A stretch of 64,000 nt of DNA, taken from contig LNEW01000145.1 of NCBI GenBank assembly GCA_001464375.1, positions 1 to 64,000 on the forward strand, in the 5' to 3' direction. Each line of letters opens with the position of its first letter. Within the stretch, counting starts at the first letter, position 1. The translations under genes and the position numbers were made by a program. The stretch comes from Rhodospirillales bacterium Ga0074136 (GTDB lineage Bacteria > Pseudomonadota > Alphaproteobacteria > Acetobacterales > Acetobacteraceae). Shown one piece after another: positions 60,432 to 64,000 of the stretch. The notes beneath the pieces are model-generated. The model made no database searches and had not been told where the DNA came from. It was given only the letters and a program-made list of their open reading frames with translations.

Positions 60432-60630
60432 CTAGACGCAGTACGCACGTGCCTCTGGCCCCCGGCCGCACTCCGGCCAAAGGGTTTACGCAACGACGTC
60501 AAGCGTTCTGGCAACCCCGCCCGGCGTCCCGCCGCGCGGCCCACTCTGGTCGCTGGTTCGTTCGACCGTTTCGTTAACCTTGGGCCGTCGCCTCGACAGG
60601 CGGCCCTCCGGAGCCTGGAAAGGTGCGGCG
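60432..60630 (+). promoter_or_regulatory. Structured 5' leader, candidate speF-type element
   Basis: About 200 nt of untranslated leader with self-complementary GC stretches (for example GGCC...GGCC near 60464-60478) precede the decarboxylase. In alphaproteobacteria a conserved speF leader RNA is known upstream of ornithine decarboxylase genes. Position and length fit; the consensus was not checked by alignment. Confidence 0.35.
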
Positions 60631-61761
60631 ATGACCCCCAAGATCGCTGGCTATTTGCGCGACCACGCGCCTGCGACCCCGTGCCTCGTCCTCGACGTGG
60701 ACCGGGTGGAACAGAACTACCGAGCCCTGAAGGCGGCGCTGCCGCTGGCGCGCGTGTACTATGCCGTCAAGGCCAATCCCGCCACGCCGATCCTGGAGCG
60801 GCTCACCGGGCTCGGCTCGTCCTTCGACGCGGCCTCCTGGGAGGAAATCCAGGCCTGCCTGGCCGCCGGCGCGCTGCCCGGCGCGATCTCCTATGGCAAC
60901 ACCGTCAAGAAGGTCTCGGCCATCCGCGCGGCGCACGAGGCCGGTGTGACCATGTTCGCCTTCGACAGCGAGGCGGAGCTGCTCAAGATCGCCCGCAACG
61001 CTCCGGGCGCGCGCGTCTATTGCCGAATCCTGGTGAAGAACGAGGGTGCCGAATGGCCGCTCAGCCGCAAGTTCGGCTGCGAGCTGGAGATGGCGCGTGA
61101 CCTGATGGTGCAGGCGGGCGAGCTCGGCCTCGACCCCTACGGCATCTCCTTCCATGTCGGCAGCCAGCAGACCAGCACCGCCGCCTATGAAGGCGCGATC
61201 GCGCGCGTCGCGATGCTGTTCACCGACCTCAAGGAGGCCGGGGTGAAGCTGCGCATGGTCAACCTGGGCGGCGGCTACCCGGTACGCTACCGCGCCGAAG
61301 TGCCCGGCATCGACGATTTCGGCAACGCCATCATGGGCGCGATGACCCAGCATTTCGGCAACGACCTGCCCGAGATGCTGGTCGAACCCGGCCGCTTCAT
61401 GGTCGGCGATGCCGGCGTGGTCAGCAGCGAGGTGGTCCTGGTTTCGCGCAAGGCGAAGGACGACCCGGTGCGCTGGGTCTACCTGGATATCGGGCGCTTC
61501 GGCGGCCTGGCCGAGACCGAGGGCGAGGCGATCAAATACGGCTTCCGCACGCCGCATGACGGCGGCGCGGACGGCCCGGTGACCATCGCCGGCCCGACCT
61601 GCGACAGCACCGACACGCTGTACGAGAAGTCGAACTACCGCCTGCCCATGGCGCTGGATTGTGGCGACCGGGTCGAACTGCTGTCGACCGGGGCGTATGT
61701 GACCAGCTACGCGTCGCAATCCTTCAACGGCTTCCGGCCGTTGGCGGAGCATTATATCTGA
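60631..61761 (+). CDS. PLP-dependent ornithine/diaminopimelate-type decarboxylase (fold III)
   Basis: The 376-residue enzyme has the alanine-racemase fold: YYAVKANP with the Schiff-base Lys (about residue 51), FHVGSQ, NLGGGYPV, VEPGRFMV and the intersubunit Cys motif GPTCDSTD. This set fits ornithine decarboxylase (putrescine synthesis) of the alphaproteobacterial type, with lysA-like family as the alternative. It is cytoplasmic. The ATG 60631 with AAAGG is chosen; the ORF upstream lies in the leader. A repeat element starts right after the stop. Confidence 0.92.
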   Translation: MTPKIAGYLRDHAPATPCLVLDVDRVEQNYRALKAALPLARVYYAVKANPATPILERLTGLGSSFDAASWEEIQACLAAGALPGAISYGNTVKKVSAIRAAHEAGVTMFAFDSEAELLKIARNAPGARVYCRILVKNEGAEWPLSRKFGCELEMARDLMVQAGELGLDPYGISFHVGSQQTSTAAYEGAIARVAMLFTDLKEAGVKLRMVNLGGGYPVRYRAEVPGIDDFGNAIMGAMTQHFGNDLPEMLVEPGRFMVGDAGVVSSEVVLVSRKAKDDPVRWVYLDIGRFGGLAETEGEAIKYGFRTPHDGGADGPVTIAGPTCDSTDTLYEKSNYRLPMALDCGDRVELLSTGAYVTSYASQSFNGFRPLAEHYI

Positions 61762-61872
61762 CCCTCAGGCGGCGGGCGGCGGCCATCCGGCCGCCTTGCC
61801 TTCGCGCCATGCACTGGTGCGCCCTGGGGGGCTGATCGTCTGGGCGCGGTCGCGCTGTGCGCTCGCGGATCG
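61762..61872 (+). repeat. Intergenic palindromic repeat after the decarboxylase gene
   Basis: CCCTCAGGC begins at the first base after the TGA, then GGCGGCC-atcc-GGCCGCC and TTGCCTTCGCGCC. It matches the atpD element and, over about 100 bp, the inverted copy at 48818-48928. The remaining 61873-62149 interval contains two copies of GGGCGCGATCCGA and no gene. Confidence 0.72.
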
Positions 61873-62149
61873 CGCGGGGGCGCGATCCGAAAGGTTGGCG
61901 ACTGACGCGCCACCGGTTGGTGCGCGGGAGCGGCCGGTGGTCCGGGCGCGATCCGAACGGCAGGTGACGGACGGCGGGTGAAGGCTTCGCGCCGTCACAA
62001 GCGGCATCGGCCGATCCGGGTGACGCGGGCTCCGCCGGTCGCGAATCGCGGGCAGCTTGCGACCGAGGTCGCGCGTTGCCCGCCGGGCCGATGCCCGCGG
62101 CGCGATGTTTTTCCTTCCCCCGCGGCCCCATGCCGGATACGGTGCGGTC

Positions 62150-62620
62150 ATGGACAGCATAGACCGGAACATATTGGTCGCGCTCCAGCATGACGGGGCC
62201 GCCGGCCTCGCTGAACTCGCCAAGGTCGCCGGGTTGTCGGTCTCCGCCACCGCCGAGCGCGTCAAGCGGCTCGAGGAGCGCGGCACCATCCGCGGCTGGC
62301 GCGCCGACCTCGACCCCGCCGCCGTCGGCTGCCCGCTGCTCGCCTGGGTCTTCGTGGCGCTGCGCCCCACCACCACCGACCAGAAGTTCCGCGAGGGCCT
62401 GCTGCCGCTCGAACCCGTGCTGGAATGCCACGCGGTCTCGGGTGCCTGGTCGTACCTGCTGAAGCTGCGCGTCGCGAGCCTGGCCGAGCTCGAAGCCTTC
62501 GTCGCGGGCGAGCTGCGCCGCCGCGGCGGGGTGGAGCGCACCGAGACGATCCTGGCCCTGGCAACCCTGAAGGAGACCGCGATCCTCCCGGTCGCCCCCG
62601 CCGACGACGACGAGGAGTGA
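62150..62620 (+). CDS. Lrp/AsnC-family transcriptional regulator
   Basis: The 156-residue protein has the N-terminal winged helix-turn-helix ([46 protein letters not shown]) and the C-terminal RAM effector domain ([29 protein letters not shown]). Regulators of this kind sense amino acids. It may control the adjacent decarboxylase or aat, which is inference. The ATG 62150 is used. The aat ATG lies 32 bp after its stop. Confidence 0.93.
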   Translation: MDSIDRNILVALQHDGAAGLAELAKVAGLSVSATAERVKRLEERGTIRGWRADLDPAAVGCPLLAWVFVALRPTTTDQKFREGLLPLEPVLECHAVSGAWSYLLKLRVASLAELEAFVAGELRRRGGVERTETILALATLKETAILPVAPADDDEE

Positions 62621-62652
62621 CGCGGCCACCCCCGCTGGTGCAGGGTGATACC

Positions 62653-63318
62653 ATGAGCCGCCGTCAGCTGGAGGTCACCCCCGACCTGCTGCTTCGCGCC
62701 TATGGCGCGGGCGTCTTCCCGATGGCCGAGAGCCGGAGTTCCGACCGGCTGTATTGGCTCGACCCCGCGCTGCGCGGCGTGCTGCCGATCGATGGCGGCT
62801 TTCATCTGCCGCGGCGGCTGAAGCGCACGGCGCTGTCGGGCCGCTTCGCCGTCACCGCCGACCGCGACTTCACCGGCGTCATCCGCGGCTGCGCCGAACC
62901 CGCGCCGGGGCGCATGGACACCTGGATCAACCCGGAGATCGAACGCCTGTTCGTGGCGCTTCACGACCGCCGGGCGGCACATTCGGTCGAGGCCTGGCAG
63001 GACGGGCGCCTGGTCGGCGGGCTGTATGGCGTGGCGCTGGGCGGCGCCTTCTTCGGGGAGAGCATGTTCTCCCGCGTCACCGATGCCTCGAAGGTCGCAC
63101 TGGTGCACCTGGTCGCGCGGCTGCGCCTGTGCGGGTTCGTGCTGCTCGACACGCAGTTCCTGACCTCGCATCTGGCGCGCTTCGGGGCGGTCGAGATCCC
63201 GAAGGCGGACTACAAGCGGCGGCTGGCGGATGCGCTCGAGGCGCCGGCGCGCTGGCATGCCGAGGTGCCGTGGGAGGCGATCGAGGAGGAGATCGAGGCG
63301 ATGCGAGGCGCCGCGTGA
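62653..63318 (+). CDS. aat: Leucyl/phenylalanyl-tRNA-protein transferase
   Basis: The 221-residue enzyme adds Leu/Phe from aminoacyl-tRNA to N-terminal Arg/Lys of proteins for N-end-rule degradation. [68 protein letters not shown] and [19 protein letters not shown] are family hallmarks. The ATG 62653 with AGGGTG is preferred over a GTG at 62617. It is convergent with thiG. Confidence 0.95.
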   Translation: MSRRQLEVTPDLLLRAYGAGVFPMAESRSSDRLYWLDPALRGVLPIDGGFHLPRRLKRTALSGRFAVTADRDFTGVIRGCAEPAPGRMDTWINPEIERLFVALHDRRAAHSVEAWQDGRLVGGLYGVALGGAFFGESMFSRVTDASKVALVHLVARLRLCGFVLLDTQFLTSHLARFGAVEIPKADYKRRLADALEAPARWHAEVPWEAIEEEIEAMRGAA

Positions 63319-63334
63319 GTGGGCGACGCCGGTG

Positions 63335-64000
63335 CTACCGGATCAGCCCGGCCATCGGGCTCGACGCATCAGCCTGGTAGTTCACCGGCATCCGTCCCGC
63401 CAGGAACGCATTCCGCCCGGCCTCGACCGCCGCCTTCATCGCGACCGCCATGCGCACCGGATCCTTGGCGTGGGCGATGGCGGAATTCAGCAGCACCGCA
63501 TCGCAGCCCAGTTCCATCGCCTTCGCGGCATCGGACGCCGTGCCGATCCCGGCATCGACCAGCACCGGCACCTTGGCCTGCTGCTTGATGGCGCGGATCA
63601 TGAATGGGTTGGTCAGGCCGAGTCCCGAGCCGATCGGTGCGCCGAGCGGCATGATCGCCACGCAGCCGAGGTCTTCCAGCTTCTTCGCCGCCACCGGGTC
63701 GTCGGCGCAGTAGACCATCACCTCGAACCCGTCGGCGATCAGCGCCTTCGCGGCTTCCAGCGTGCCTTCCATGTCCGGGTACAGGAAGGGCGGCGGGCCC
63801 AGCACTTCCAGCTTGACCAGGTTCCACCCGCCGGCCTCGCGCGCCAGGCGCAGCGTGCGCACGGCATCGTTGGCGGTGTGGCAGCCGGCGGTGTTGGGCA
63901 GGTACGTGTAGCGCTTGGGCGAGACGAAATCCTGCAGCATCGGGGCGTTCGGGTCGGACAGGTTCACCCGGCGGACGGCCACGGTGACGATCTCGGCGCC
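63335..64000 (-). CDS. thiG: Thiazole synthase ThiG, C-terminal part (5' end outside window)
   Basis: The frame is open to the window edge and gives 221 residues of the TIM-barrel thiazole synthase. The Schiff-base Lys is in NLVKLEV, with [39 protein letters not shown], and the phosphate-loop [11 protein letters not shown]. It makes the thiazole phosphate of thiamine. The N-terminal approximately 40 residues lie outside. It ends 16 bp from aat, convergent. Confidence 0.97.
   Translation of the reverse strand, partial: GAEIVTVAVRRVNLSDPNAPMLQDFVSPKRYTYLPNTAGCHTANDAVRTLRLAREAGGWNLVKLEVLGPPPFLYPDMEGTLEAAKALIADGFEVMVYCADDPVAAKKLEDLGCVAIMPLGAPIGSGLGLTNPFMIRAIKQQAKVPVLVDAGIGTASDAAKAMELGCDAVLLNSAIAHAKDPVRMAVAMKAAVEAGRNAFLAGRMPVNYQADASSPMAGLIR

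Larger units (their letters stand above)
59994..60630. other. Gene-free interval and long leader before the PLP decarboxylase
   Basis: This 637-bp interval has no convincing gene. It contains a bulged palindrome at 60285-60312 (CGATTCGAaCCC / GGGTCGAATCG), an A-run near 60367, a promoter at 60398-60425 and the presumed 5' leader. Confidence 0.6.

Overview
The window is a 64 kb piece of a very GC-rich chromosome from an alphaproteobacterium, most likely an Acetobacteraceae member of the Roseomonas type. This is inferred from the unbroken housekeeping gene order (mdh-sucC-sucD-odhA-odhB and atpH-A-G-D-C with the F0 genes elsewhere), the GC-driven codon use, many ATGA/GTGA start-stop overlaps, and the abundance of ABC/TctC-type uptake and CoA-transferase genes. 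No rRNA, tRNA, CRISPR array, transposase, integrase or phage gene was recognised. Nearly every base is explained by ordinary chromosomal genes.

Layout. 1-9.9 kb: the 3' part of rho, a frameshifted HD-hydrolase gene, nudC, a small lipoprotein, a RidA protein, an hslO-associated lipoprotein, hslO (Hsp33), argF-argD, small envelope genes and recX. 9.9-21.3 kb: azlCD amino-acid exporter, a 911-residue RTX repeat protein, pbpC and a giant alpha-2-macroglobulin-like protein. 21.4-39.2 kb: a catabolic and uptake block with an M20 amidohydrolase, a CaiB CoA-transferase, a TctC binding protein, a quinone oxidoreductase, an MFS pump, a full branched-chain-type ABC transporter (livFGMHK), an SMP-30 lactonase, hyuB-hyuA, and a maleate isomerase/racemase-family gene. 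39.3-46.7 kb: TCA genes odhB, odhA, sucD, sucC and mdh, all on the minus strand. 46.8-53.6 kb: a low-complexity secreted protein, zapE, a dihaem cytochrome c with a PQQ-type sorbosone dehydrogenase, a TauE exporter, an RraA-like protein and an MFS transporter. 53.7-58.9 kb: the F1-ATPase operon. 59-64 kb: a ferritin-like protein, a pyridoxal-phosphate decarboxylase (ornithine/diaminopimelate type) with a long leader, an Lrp regulator, aat and the C-terminal part of thiG.

The most unusual signal is a set of small lesions in genes that should be intact. atpD has lost the codons for the YFRDEEGQ segment and carries an in-frame TAG at the junction. odhB lacks the near-universal FNEVDM segment. 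The HD gene lacks about five conserved residues and is frameshifted. A small secreted protein and a lipoprotein also look frame-disrupted. Losses of about 16-21 nt in core genes point either to systematic sequence or assembly error, or to a genome with duplicate copies or real decay; only raw reads can decide.

The non-coding parts hold a family of imperfect palindromic elements placed directly after stop codons, a nested inverted repeat between the macroglobulin gene and pbpC, a 3 x 28 bp minisatellite that contains the pbpC stop codon, and a 13-bp motif shared by the upstream regions of odhA and atpH.
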